The notes under the pieces are model-generated. The model saw only the letters and a program-made list of their open reading frames with translations. It was not told the DNA's origin and did not search any database. A program made the translations under genes and the position numbers. 64,000 nucleotides of DNA from Favolaschia claudopus (Eukaryota; Basidiomycota; Agaricomycetes; Agaricales; Mycenaceae): the NCBI GenBank assembly GCA_037176885.1, contig JAWWNJ010000195.1, positions 124,001 through 188,000 of the forward strand, written 5' to 3'. Below are positions 33,512 to 44,356 of this stretch, in pieces (position 1 is the first letter of the stretch; each line of letters starts with the position of its first letter).

Positions 33512-34347
33512 ATGCCTATTCCTACCGCCGTTCTCCATGGTCTAAACGGCGTTGAGGATCTGAAGGAGGATAATTGGGGAGACTGGAGCGATACCCTTTG
33601 CCATGTTCTTTCTAGGCTGCGGAGCCGAATACATCACTCTTGGCGTCGACAAAGTCCCCACAGATAAAGCCGAGATCGACCGGGAGCTCGTCTGGCACAT
33701 TTATTCCCACGTTGGCCGTGATTACAAGGGGCTACATCCGGGATAAAAAGTCTGCTCTTGCTGCTTGGACTGAGCTCAAGGAGCGGGTTTCAAGAATCCA
33801 ATGTGGGTAGCCGTCTCATCGCCACCGACAATTTCCAAAAAGCGCAACACGACCCCCACGCTCCTATCGACATCTTCATTAGCAAGGTGAACCGCGCGCG
33901 CAAAGCTCTTGAAGGCTTGGATCGTAATCCCAGCGACACAGAGACCATTGATGTCTTGCTGCTCAACCTTCATTCTTCCTGGGGACACCGTCCGTACTGC
34001 ATCACTGCCCACACCCCACAAACTGACGCTCAAAGACGTTGTTGCAACTCTACGTAGCGCTAGGGTCAAAGCCCCCGTTAAGGAGGATGATGACCTGAAT
34101 CTTGCAATGGGCGGCACGTCATTTAAGCATCGGTTCGGGTGGGAGGAGAGGTGGTGGCGGTGGAGGTTCTGGTTCGGCTAGTCGAGACGGTGTTGACGAT
34201 CACGGTTACCGTTGGTGCGACCCCACTAACGAGAGCCATTGTCATCGTTGCGGTCGCTCGGGTCATATTGCTGCGCGCTGCATCCACGACATGCCCCAGC
34301 ACATCAAGGATTGGGTCATGGGGAAACGCCCCTCGGAACCGCACTGA
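33512..34347 (+). pseudogene. broken gag of the GAG-only element
   Basis: Starts MPIPTAVLHGLNGVEDLKED and continues NWGDWSDTLCHVL, then shifts frame near 33600, again near 33735, and near 34000-34130. Readable segments include AEYITLGVDKVPTDKAEID, PIDIFISKVNRARKALEGL and a C-terminal zinc knuckle CHRCGRSGHIAARC. There is no protease, integrase or reverse transcriptase. With identical LTRs, the damage probably predates this insertion, meaning the RNA was packaged by another element's Gag. Confidence 0.75.
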
Positions 34348-34528
34348 GTCTGCGGCGCACGCGCACGCTCCTGAGGTGGAGGGTGCATATGTGGGGTGAT
34401 GCATACAGTGACGATGAAGATGGTGGAAATGTTCAGATCCCGCTTCGGATTTGATGGACTTTGGTTCCGGTGGGAGTTGTTTTTTGCCTTTTGTTTTTCC
34501 TCGTCTCGCACGTCTCATCAGGTGGGAG

Positions 34529-34680
34529 TGTGAGAATACGTACTTTGTTTCGGCGTGCTAGAGTATTGATGTACACTCGCGTATCAATATACTCGTCGCT
34601 TCTTGTCCGCTGCGTCCATCTGTGTCTGAGTCGAGCCAGCATCCTGGTCTCACCCCTTCCCTCTCCTCCTACTTTTCACA
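34529..34680 (+). repeat. 3' LTR of the GAG-only element
   Basis: Identical to the 5' copy, preceded by purine-rich GGTGGGAG and followed by the AGAGC duplication. Confidence 0.92.
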
Positions 34681-35009
34681 AGAGCCGCCAGAGCCTCTGC
34701 ATTGTTTCTTCGTTGGGAATGATGCCCAAGCTGTGGATAGTCAACAACAGTACTCCTGTGCGCCCCAAAATTTACTGGGTTTTTCGGGAGAACAGGACAT
34801 CTCCTCGCAACGCATCTGAGCCGAACCCCAAGAGACGCAAGCTCGATGTATCAAAGGGCCGGAAGACCGAGAGTGAAAGGACTTCCACCGGTCGTCGCGC
34901 AGGGGGTTCCACTAACAGACACTAAATGAACTTTATTAATGTATATTCACTCTGTAACAACTACACACTTTTTTCTCGCTTTCGCTGTAATTTTGCGTGA
35001 TGAGTCACA

Positions 35010-35036
35010 CCGTAGCGTAGCACGGGTAACTGCTAG
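35010..35036 (+). mobile_element. Helitron 3' terminus
   Basis: A hairpin CCGTAGCGTAGCACGG is followed by GTAACTGCTAG and then T: the Helitron 3' end pattern. It lies about 110 bp downstream of the Helitron protein remnant on the same strand, so it is very likely its end. Similar termini lie at 27498 and 45610 on the minus strand. Confidence 0.7.
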
Positions 35037-35104
35037 TGTATGGTGTGAAACAGACCCTCGAGCGTGACTGGAAACGCTACGCATCGTTTGTGTCTACCTT
35101 TATT

Positions 35105-35308
35105 TTGCTTCCCATCACCAGCTCCCTTCCGCCGAATTTGAGTTTGCTTCCCGCCACCCAAAGAACACCAGGAAAAAACAGGGATTTAACAGTACTGAGG
35201 ATTTAGACTCAGCTGCTACTTTCCCAGAGCTTGACACGGCCATGGCTTGCGAACAAGGCCCAGAACAAGGGACCAGCGGCACTTGATGTGGTACGGCAAC
35301 CGGTTGCA
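35105..35308 (-). repeat. dispersed repeat of about 190 bp, copy 1
   Basis: On the minus strand this aligns along its length with 59943-60133 (GCCGTACCACATCAAGTGCC, TTTTTCCTGGTGTTCT, AAACTCAAATTCGGC). Neither copy shows inverted ends or an evident duplication. Class unknown. Confidence 0.75.
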
Positions 35309-35373
35309 AGACGTCTCAAGGCTCCACAAGGCCGTAATCCAGTTGAATCCATTACAAGCAAAACTGTGTTTTT

Positions 35374-35540
35374 AGAGCACTTTGGCAAACGGTGAAAAAT
35401 GATTTTTTTTCTTCAGTTCCCGCTAACCAAATTTTGGTTGTGGAGCCGCAAAAACAGTGTGCAGCCCACTGTAGTTTTTTACCAAACTCGCTGAGTTTTT
35501 CGAACTGAAATTTGATTTTCACCGTTTGCCAAAATGCTCT
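35374..35540. mobile_element. 167-bp MITE-like inverted-repeat element
   Basis: Ends AGAGCACTTTGGCAAACGGT and its complement on the right, with one mismatch in 25, extending into GAAAAATGATTT. It is flanked by T-runs that may be a TTTT duplication. Superfamily not assigned. Confidence 0.65.
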
Positions 35541-36669
35541 TTTTCCGATAAGTCCTTGTAAGTAGCAACGGCCGCTCTAAGTAGGCTAAGAGTTACTCCG
35601 GCGTCCGAGCCCGAGAGATCGGAGATAAGTAGGAGGCCGGGTTTACAGCTATCAGACAGTACTCATGACGTTTCCGGCGCGCAGCTCCGAGCCTATACCG
35701 ACAAGGCTTTTCCGACGGAGCGCCGTGTCTCTATCAGGGGTACCGTCGAAGCACATATTTTTACCATTTTCTAGATCTATGAGCGAGCGCGATGGGGAGG
35801 ATGAACCCTTCCGAGGTGGGTCAGTTTTGACAGCCATTTAGCGGCGTCACAAAATTGTCACAAAAAGTCCTTCTCATTTGTCTAGTCCGCTACAGGCGGT
35901 GCTCTCAAAATTAATACCACGGTTCAAGATGCAAGAGAAACTGGCATTCATGTCTTATGAGACACCGGAGAGGGAAAACAGGACGAGGATCAACAAAAAG
36001 TTCATGATATGGCGTGTGGTGAATTATGCCAAAAACACCGCCACCATCAAATTACCCGATTCGGATGTCACTGACGCGGCGGAAGTTCCTGGTGACCGAT
36101 TTGCCATCACCCGTGGAATGGCGGGGTTACCTAAGGTGTCCAGCTTATCTCGCGCTCGCCATAGCGTAAGTACTGGGCGCTTGGGGAAGGGTCAAACAAT
36201 GACCCCCCAGTGAAAAACCGGGAACGGCTGGCATCGCCGGGTATCGGCAAGTCGCGCGAATATCGTATGGCTAGTACAAGTTCACTTTTGTTCGGGTTCT
36301 GTGGAGCCAAAAATTCCAGCAACGTCATCGACCCAGACATTTTCTAAGCTTTGCGAAACCAAAATCTGTAACAAGTCACTTCCCGCCATTCAAATGAGAA
36401 ACAACAAGTTGGAGACAATGGACTTCGAAGAAAACAACGCAAGTCAGTGATGTCATCATTGTTGTCGGACTTTGAAAGGACTTGTTCCTCCCACCACCTC
36501 GCCTCGCCCACGCCCAGGCCATCGTCGCACCAACATCGTCGCCGCCGTCGTCTGAACACTGGGCGCGCCCTCTAAAGCGTTACGTCGTCACGGACTGCCC
36601 TACATCTAGAACGTATCTTGGCGCGCTAACTGCATATGACTCTATCGCCGCAGCAAGAAGGAGAATGTA
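35541..36669. other. non-coding with a relic of the 138/142-bp unit
   Basis: About 36085-36127 (GACCGATTTGCCATCACCCG.. GGAATGGCGGGGTTACC) matches the end of the tandem units at 10163 and 43653. A similar scrap lies near 38155-38205. No gene. Confidence 0.55.
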
Positions 36670-37098
36670 CTCGGCATTACCGGATAAGCAGGGGATGAAC
36701 CTATTGGGCTTTCCCACCTGTGCTGATGTTCAATGTTGATTTATCTGCGGCTCAAATCAACAAAATATTGCTCTGTTTTAGCACTCTCATTGAAAGATGA
36801 GGAAGGCCCAGAAAGCCCTGAGCTCTCATATACAGACTCGTAAGATAGTAAACCTATTTTCAAGATACTGGCCTATCTGAAATCCTGAACACTGTGTTCC
36901 AAATAAGGCAAACACTGCCAAATAGATGGTATTTTGAAGATTAATTCGTTCACTCACTGTGTGATATCTGACCCCAAGTTTATATCACGAAAGTTGTAGC
37001 AAACATGATGTAGATGAGCCCTCTGTCACTCAAAGTTTTTTAAACATCATAATTTACGGGCAAAAACCCCAAATTCGGTTACTTTTGGTAACCGCGAG
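36670..37098. mobile_element. 429-bp TA-flanked MITE, CTCGGCATTACC family, copy 2
   Basis: Starts CTCGGCATTACC and ends TTACTTTTGGTAACCGCGAG, with TA at 36668-36669 and 37099-37100. The interior matches copy 1 (19925-20437), but the left subterminal part is about 85 bp shorter. Confidence 0.85.
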
Positions 37099-37100
37099 TA

Positions 37101-38285
37101 GAGCGTGGTCGTGTAACGGGCGCGCATGGTGCGTCTTTCACCTCGTATCTTACCTACTCCCGCTCATTTAATTCCCTTTGCTTTCCTTCGCTAATACCCT
37201 TTGTCCCGCGGCTCCACCCGCGTGCTGAAAATCAAAGGAGTAGTTCAGGTCCTCGGCGACCGTCTCCCCGCGCTCGCGCTGTAGCGACCATGATTCAGGA
37301 AGCCATGTGCACGGCGAGTCAACTTTACACCCTGCTACTTCTCGGCGCCAACTTCCGCTCCTTTCACAGTGTCTACCCCGCCACGTAGCCGTGCCGTTTT
37401 CCCCCTGCCGCGATACACCAAACACGGAGCCCTGCGCTTGAGACGCAGCAAATCTGCTCGCTGAGTCCGATCTGCCACTATTGTCTTTTTACACTGACCA
37501 TCACCTCAGGGTGCCTCACATCTTCCATCGCCGCATTAACATCAGACCCATTTGCCGCAGGACCTAGTTTACAGCTCAGAGCTATGGGTTTTTCCTTTTC
37601 CTTTCCCTTCCCCTCCCCTCCGCTTCAGCTGACTGAGTGCACCAGATTCCCTCCTTTCTCCCGTTTGCGCCTGGCGATCCACGAGAATTCAAGGTGATTG
37701 GGCCCCACAATACCACAAGGGTGGTGGCGGGAAGACGAGTAGGTGGGGCGGGGTATTGGGCAGGGTCGAGAGCAAGTCGAGAGCGCGAGGTAATAAGCGA
37801 CAGCGCGCGTATCAGCAGGGGCGGGTAGGTGTGCTGGGCGTACGGTGGCGTAATACGGGCAGTGGTGTAGTAGGGTAGCGAAATATATTGATTTTTATAC
37901 ACGACGATACTGGGCAATACAGCGCGCTACAAAACAAAAAAAAATCGAATTGATGGCGCTCTCAATATACTAGCGGCTGGCATCGTCTGGTATTGCGCAG
38001 TGTCGGGAAGCCTCGCGAGGTCTCAAATTAGACAGAAATGGGGTTTTCCGTGACGAAGTAGACGAGACCTGTAAGGAGACCTGCCGATAAGTACCCGGCG
38101 ATTTTCTGGCGCTACCAGCCGCGCCCGGTTTTTCACTGGGAATGACGGTTTTTCACTGGGAATGACCCACCGTGGGAACCTGGACCGTTTTGCCATCGGG
38201 GTGGCGCACGTGATGTACACACGTTCCCTTTCACTGACCGAGAGACTGAGACTCAGTGTTTCACATCAGACTCAGAGCGGCTGAG
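37101..38285. other. no gene recognised
   Basis: CT-rich at 37595-37625. Scraps of the 138/142-bp repeat family occur around 38100-38205. Upstream region of the chromodomain gene. Confidence 0.4.
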
Positions 38286-39247
38286 ATGGCGAATCCAAAA
38301 ACAACTAATAAGACAGGTCACAGAAAAACAAATCGTGCAACCAGAACAACACCGAAACCGCGTACCAGTCAAAAAAAGACCAAACATGGAGCGAGCAGGA
38401 ACAAGGGCCAAAACGATTCAGAGATCCCGGCCGTTATAGACTCAGATGAAAAGGCGAGTTCATTTCGACGTGAGTATCATCCCAGCTCAAAGCATCCCAT
38501 TACACAGGAAGACTGGGAGATCGAAGCTATCACGAAAGAGGAGGTTCAAAATGGCAAGGTGGTGTGTTTGTCGTAAGTATCTGCCTCCCCGCTAACAGCA
38601 TCTCACAAAGCCCGGTTTTAAAGTCCATTGGCGCAATACGTGGATTCCGGCTGAGGAGTTGTAAGCGGCCATTGCACCACCGCGATGTTTTTAACTCTGT
38701 TCGACAGGTCTGCGGAACTGAAAAACCAGTTTCTAGCAGCTCGTGCTGAAGGTGTTTCCATCCTCATCAACCCGCAGGAAGGCGAGGACATCGAGGCTGT
38801 TTTGGAACAAAAGCTCGAGAATGGGAAGGTCCGTCTGTTTGTTGTTTGTATATCTGCCAACTGTTGAACAAAATTTCACAAAGTCTTATTTCCAAGTACG
38901 TTGGCGGGATACCTGGGTTCCCAAAACAGAGATGTCAGTGAGCATTGCACGGATTACGAATGGCTATGAATAGATTGAACAGGACAGCACCGGAGTTGAT
39001 TGAGCAGTTTCGAGAGCGTGAAGCTCGTTCTCAGGCCGCTAACCAGACTGATGACGGTTTATCCGCGCTTGGCAATGATATTGGGCCCACCTCCGCACTG
39101 CGCATCGGTGCATCCCTGAAATCGGGCTACACATCTGAGCTCATCAGGGACAGAATCATTCCTTCGGCGCACCGCAGCATTAAGCAAATGGAGCAGGCTT
39201 GGTCTTGGTTTTATGGCGGTTATTCTTCACCCAATGTCCTAAACTAG
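38286..39247 (+). CDS. tandem-chromodomain protein, five exons
   Basis: Model: exons 38286-38558, 38611-38660, 38708-38828, 38884-38933 and 38983-39247, with introns of 52, 47, 55 and 49 bp. All joins hold frame, giving about 252 aa. After a Lys/Thr-rich basic N-terminus come two chromodomain-like modules. The first is WEIEAITKEEVQNGK then FKVHWRNTWIPAEEL; the second is EDIEAVLEQKLENGK then FQVRWRDTWVPKTEM. Each is split by an intron after NGK and ends at another intron, and exons 2 and 4 are both 50 bp. This points to duplication of a two-exon unit. Chromodomains bind methylated histone tails or RNA. The aromatic-cage residues are only partly recognisable, so the ligand is open. Splice sites are by eye. 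Confidence 0.7.
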
Positions 39248-39289
39248 CTTTATCACAGTTCCAATGAAAAAGACATAGTGTAGGCTGGG

Positions 39290-39805
39290 AGGACCCCCGA
39301 CAACCACCTATGATGCCTGCCTGCGAAATTTTCGATTCGGATAAAACATGCCCAAAAATTGCGCGCACCCTGCCCGGATTCGGATAAGAAATCGACCATC
39401 GACGACGCCAACCCTGCCCCACAATTCGGATAAATCATGGAGGCTGGGGGCCAAGGCTGGTTCAGATTCGGATAAAAGATACCCGAGACTCTTTCGGGAA
39501 TCAGGTGCCGCAAAATTCGGCAAGCGCACCTCAAAAAGCGAAGAACAGCATTCAAACTACATGACAAGCTTCCGCATTACTCAAAGGAGCTAGAGGAGCC
39601 ACCCAGACGCGTCAAGAGATAAATTGCGAATTTTTGCGATTTTAGCCGATTTTTTTAGGCCTGGTTCACCGTCCGGATAAAGCATCGACCTCTTGGAAGG
39701 CCTGGTTCGGATTCGGATAAGATCTTCCCCATTTGAGGTCCGGATAAGATGTCCCAAATCCCAGATTTTTCGGGGCAGGCATCATAGGTGAATGTCAGAG
39801 GTCCT
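39290..39805. mobile_element. 516-bp MITE with 8-bp duplication and TTCGGATAAGA array
   Basis: Exact 8-bp duplication AGGCTGGG (39282-39289, 39806-39813). Ends are inverted over 32 bp with four mismatches: AGGACCCCCGACA left, AGGACCTCTGACA right on the opposite strand, both running into CACCTATGATGCCTGCC. The interior contains seven copies of a TTCGGATAAGA-like motif. It is related in design to 26493-26938 and sits about 40 bp after the chromodomain gene's stop. Confidence 0.9.
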
Positions 39806-39829
39806 AGGCTGGGGAGCTCCTACTAAATA

Positions 39830-40038
39830 GCGAGTTTGCGATGCAGCCATTGGATGGCTAATGGCTACAGAAAAGTCGAAATTCTGGTGCATTGCCCAAG
39901 GCTAACCCCGGTCTCAGCATCCAAACTTCATTCTAGGCAGCTCTTGTGTAACTCGACATCATTGTTTGGGCCATCAAAGCTTCCTAATCGGGAAATCGTT
40001 AGCCATTCAATGGCTCCAATGGCTCATCGCAAACCTTC
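39830..40038. mobile_element. 209-bp MITE, copy C
   Basis: TA-flanked (39828-39829, 40039-40040), starting GCGAGTTTGCGATGCAGCC. It is more diverged from copies A and B than they are from each other, but has the same length. It lies 16 bp beyond the duplication of the previous MITE. Confidence 0.9.
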
Positions 40039-40040
40039 TA

Positions 40041-40474
40041 TTAGTTCCTGCATTTAAATGTCAGTGATTGAATCTTTTTTTTGGCTCATTGACCATGCCT
40101 CTGGAGGAGTACATACTTCCGAAAATATTCATTAACTACGTCTGTAGACTTGACCTCTTCCACGATGCTCTGTACAAAAGTGATGCCACTCTCAAAAAAG
40201 CCACCGATCTCTGCCACTAACTCGATCCCACTTAACTCATATATTATGGCCGTGCGAGACATAATACAACCTCCTGACCCCCAGGAATGGTTGATAAGCT
40301 CGCTCTCGACATCCAGACTCTTTCGGCTATCCAGAACACACGCTATCTACGACACCGTGGCCACGTGGAAAAAAAGCTGGAAACCTTCATGCATCTGGCT
40401 TGGGTATAGCCGATTTACCAACATGCTTCGCGTTTCTCCCGCTGTATTCGGTGTAATTGATCAATCATGGTCTT
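40041..40474. other. decayed region downstream of the Tnp2 pseudogene
   Basis: A plus-strand open frame at 40150-40605 overlaps antisense Tnp2-like sequence and is not supported as a gene. Confidence 0.4.
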
Positions 40475-43317
40475 TTATTTTGACATTACCTGGTAACATC
40501 CGAAATGGACAGCAGATAATCCAGGGTGTACGCGAAGATAAGTTGGCGGTTGGTTCGCAATGTAATTCTGCAGTGTCCCTCGTCGCTCGCTGGTGCCGCC
40601 CTTGAGGTAGGATCTTAGTACCGAAAGGGAATCAACGTCTCCTTTGGCCGGATTTGGTATGCATTCCAGACGATGTCCGTTGATGTTGAAACGTCCAAGA
40701 AAGCCGTTGTTGTGCTCGTACGGATAGGTCCACCGGCCAGGAATCGATTGAAGAAGTTGCTCCTCAAGATGAACGGCGGCAAAATGGAAATAAGGAGGAA
40801 CCAAATGACAATTCATTCGAGCCCAAAGACTGCACACTGGACTCCGGTGCCTGACAGCCGCGCTTGACCTCGTTCGGACTAATCGTGTTGGACGTGGTGA
40901 TTCGAAGGGCGGCGGTGAATTGCACAATAGTATCGTAATGTTTGCGGAGTGAGCGATCCATCGTGACGCGTGACCGCTGAGACGAAATCAAGTTCTTCCT
41001 CAGAGGTCTCGGGATGTTTGCCAAGTATATTTTCACGCATGCGGGCGCAAACGAGCTTCTCCTGTGACGCTTGTGCAGCCGCGATCTTGGTATTGGCAGC
41101 GGGGGGCTCTGCTTCAATAAAATAGCAATTAGTGAACGCCGTTGGTCGGCTTGGATTGACCCAGCCCCGCGCGCAACCTGCATTCAGGTGAACACCGTCA
41201 ATATCTTTCGGTCACTGTGATAGAAAGATATCTACGAACCGAAGGAGGGAGACGGCTGACCGACGGTGGCCAAATGATGTTCTGGAAGAACTCCTCCAGG
41301 GTGTCGCGGTCGATTAGACGATTATTGTAAAGGATATTCTTGCATAGATGCTTGATGAGACCTGGAGCTCCTATCAACAAGAAGATTTGCAAAGATGTTT
41401 TCGGACGGACACCCAAACAACGCGTGCATTGGATTGAAGAGTCCTGTTTCCCCAGGAAGCCAGTTTACAATATTGCGGAAAATCGGACTCCGCGGCGCCG
41501 ACTGATCTCTTCTGCAACTTCCGGAGAAGCATCGCGAGCCCAAGCATACATGAGGTAGTGCCAAGAATCCCGTTGGTTCAAAACTATTAACATGTCTGAG
41601 TTAGCTGGTCAAAGTCGCGGAGAAATGACTCGCCAGTCGAGTTGAAAGCATCTGGATCAACAAGCGCATAAAACGGCGTGTTGCAATGATCACACATGAG
41701 ATATTTTGACGTGCATGCAAGCAGGCCGCTTGTTTTGCGGCTGGTCTGATACATCACTTCTAATCTGCACATGGAACGGTTCCGGTTCCAGCTTGCCGGG
41801 AACATTCAACCGCACACCTGAACATTTTCAGACTTCAGAACACACATGAAAACATTGAAAACTTGTCAAACTATTGTAGAGTCGCTTGAAAGTTGAAATG
41901 TCACACCGGAAATTCCATAGCATTATTGTATTGTTCTGAATTGGGCTCGTGAGGGCTGGGAAACATCAGCAAGAGCATTGTCTCCTCGCGAAGATTTTGG
42001 ATGCCGCGAGGGTTATTGCAGATGGTTGCATACATAGCGCCAGTAGAATGGCATCCGCGCTTGACAGCTTGAAACCTACATTCGCTCTTGAGTAGAGTAC
42101 TGGAACAGACGGTGAATGAAATAGAGAGAATGACCAGTCAATGTCGATTTGAATTACGAGACCGTTAGGCAATGCTACAAACTGCTGAGCTCGTTCCGAT
42201 ACATCCACATCACGTATCTCCCAAACTCCGTTACGCCTGCGCTCCAAGCCTGCTTGAACAGCACGCCATCCCCACTCGTCACTGATATCAGCCATGGGCT
42301 TGTCCAGATCATCAAACGCATCATACCCTTCAGGATCGATGGCTCTCTACGTCCGGGAACGTCATCCGGACCCCGCCATTCCTGCCATTGAGCGACTTTT
42401 CCAGGCTGTAAGCAGAGACGTTGAATAGCTCGTTCAGGTGGCACGAAAGGGAGAGTCAGCAGAGGGGTTCGTTTCTCTGTGCCGCTCGCGATGGTGGTGT
42501 ACAAGATTCCGGAACACTGCCGGTAGTCGCAAGAAGGGGAAGTCAGCTCGGTAGGAAGGTGCGCCTTCCAGCACTCGGGACAGATGCAGAGATAAACAAT
42601 GAAATCGTCCGTGGAAAGGCCGAGTCGCTTCTCAACCGTTGACAAACTTTTAGCAAAGTTTGCGAGCCCAGGGAAGGCAGCTCCTAAATCTTCCCCAGAG
42701 GCTAAAAGAAGCTCTGCGCCGGCTAGCATGTTGGTAACGGCCTTCTTGGTCATGCCTTCAAAGGCGGCACCTACGAACGCCCGGATATATAATCATTGCG
42801 AACTGCGGGGTGATCGTCGAAAGCCCAGGGAACTGCCGGCTCTTCAGGAATGGGAGGGTGACCGTGCTGGAAGGAATCAAAAAGAGACGCTCGAGAACGA
42901 AACAGGGGATCGGTGGTTATTTCGTCGGCTGCGTCTTCAGAGTCTCAGCACCGAGGTCTTCGTCCGAGGTTTCGTCAGGATTTGTGGCTGCGTCACCAAC
43001 GCTGCCGCCTTCCGAATCAGAGGAGAATAGGAAACAACTCTCGGTGTCTGAGTCGTGGTCGCTAGCCGGCCATAGATAGTCGTCTGCATACGAGCCTCAT
43101 CATCAGACATATCTATATTCGCTTCGGGCTCATTGAAGGAGGCGTTCGAATGCGACGGAGGGTGTGGATTTGAAGTCGACGCAATCAGACTAATCTTGCG
43201 GCCATTTTTCTTCAGATGCAGCCGTATCGTGCCTTGCTGTTGCGAGACGCCGTTTAAATCCTGCCGCAAGCATTTGGAACAGGGGCAACGAGCATAAGTA
43301 GAATCAGATGTGCCCAT
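40475..43317 (-). pseudogene. CACTA/EnSpm Tnp2-type transposase pseudogene
   Basis: Minus strand, several frames. The N-terminus (ARCPCSKCLRQ) is a short Cys cluster common to fungal Tnp2 proteins. A linker follows, then LTKKAVTNMLAGAELLLAS with FAKSLSTVEKRLGLSTDDF, a CICPECWKAHLPTELTSPSC zinc-ribbon-like block, RLCLQPGKVAQWQEWRGP, WGWRAVQAGLERR, HVCDHCNTPFYALVDPDAFN, LPGETGLFNPMHALFGC and, near the end, PYEHNNGFLGRFNINGH. The order matches agaric Tnp2 transposases. There are multiple frameshifts and stops (for example near 42300, 41820, 41560, 41200 and 40900). CACTA inverted ends were not located. Confidence 0.8.
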
Positions 43318-43652
43318 AGTCAGCGGATAGTGAAAGCAGAGGTGGTGTCGGGCGACGCGTCACTAATGTACGCGTTGGCCGCAGCCTTGAAGAGTCGGCG
43401 GTAAGCTAGCACTCGGTGTCTGCCGGAGCGCGGGAGGCGCGTCAAGAAACCAAAAAATGCACAAGTCTCGGGTTGGAATGCTAAAATTTTGTTTATACAT
43501 GGTGTACTCGTGAAATAATCGCTGGCTAATATTTGTGTGATTATTCCGCAAACATCTGGCAAAATTTCCGCAACATTCTCACCGCGAATTGTTTGCTTCA
43601 AACTCCGGTGACATGTATGGGTCAGCAGAAACGAGATAAGGTACTCCCCATC

Positions 43653-43936
43653 GAAAAATCGGTCATTTCGAGGGCTTTCCAAATGCCGAAAACGCATTTT
43701 CCCGGCCGAGGGTTTTCCCCTCGGAGATTGATAAAGAGTGTGGGAATTTCGACCGATCTGCCATCACCCTTGGAATGGCGGGGTTGCCCCATCCGAAAAA
43801 TCGGTCATTTCGAGGGCTTTCCAAATGCCGAAAACGCATTTTCCCGGCCGAGGGTTTTCCCCTCGGAGATTGATAAAGAGTGTGGGAATTTCGACCGATC
43901 TGCCATCACCCTTGGAATGGCGGGGTTGCCCCATCC
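43653..43936 (+). repeat. tandem array, 2 x 142 bp
   Basis: Two copies starting GAAAAATCGGTCATTTCGAG at 43653 and 43795, identical by eye. The unit is homologous to the 138-bp unit at 10163, with an internal change around GGAGATTGATAAAGAG. Confidence 0.95.
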
Positions 43937-44356
43937 ACCCTCGACGAACATCACATGATATTTCCATTTTCGGCGAAGTTCACAGAAGCTGGTCCGTTCC
44001 ATACCTTGCAGCTTTAATTAGCCAAATCCCTTCGACCAGATTGTGTATTTGTCCTGTATCTTACTTTTCTTCCCTCAATGCATTACATTTTAGTGTCTCC
44101 CTGAGCTGGAATTATCGAAGATAGCGGCAGTGTACCAAAATGGATCTCTCGTTGATGTCCCATCACAAAAACCTAGTTGGCTTAATTCGAGCTTGCACAC
44201 CGATTGTAGAGCTCTAGTATTTTGTATATACACTCTTTATAACAATTTAAACAAATTGGTCGAAAGGAATTTGGCTCATACTACGTGATTCCTTCAATAT
44301 TGACGATCTCGCCGAAAATAGAAAAGGCATGTGATGTTCGTCGAGGGTGGATGGGG
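43929..44356. repeat. 428-bp inverted-repeat structure abutting the tandem array
   Basis: Arms of about 48 bp (CCCCATCCACCCTCGACGAA.. at 43929 and its complement ending 44356) with few differences. The outer 8 bases coincide with the end of the 142-bp unit. No target duplication is evident. Confidence 0.7.

Larger units (their letters stand above)
33235..34680 (+). mobile_element. GAG-only LTR retrotransposon (TR-GAG type), 1446 bp
   Basis: Two 152-bp LTRs (33235-33386 and 34529-34680) start TGTGAGAATACG and end TTTTCACA. They are identical as far as I can read. The 5-bp target duplication AGAGC lies at 33230-33234 and 34681-34685. A primer-binding-like GGTTATGGGCCCC directly follows the 5' LTR, and a purine tract GGTGGGAG precedes the 3' LTR. 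The priming site resembles that of the Copia element at 46762, suggesting a Copia-related non-autonomous family. Confidence 0.92.
32590..34924 (+). pseudogene. Helitron helicase-like protein, N-terminal remnant split by an LTR element
   Basis: Several short exon-like pieces give an Arg-rich start (QRDLREINEGSPRRRRVP), then the zinc-finger region typical of fungal Helitron proteins: CPTCGALHW, and after a frameshift MCCNHGKVALQRLEE. At 33235 a GAG-only retroelement interrupts. On its other side the same frame resumes with PPEPLHCFFVGNDAQA, as expected for this family. The Rep and helicase domains are missing: a basic tail (KRRKLDVSKGRK) ends at 34924. Introns of GTGAGT and GTACGT type are plausible at 32833 and 32955. 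The gene is dead and internally deleted. Confidence 0.65.

Noticed and set aside
40150..40605. 151-codon plus-strand frame
   Set aside because: It overlaps antisense Tnp2 sequence; no motif on the plus strand.
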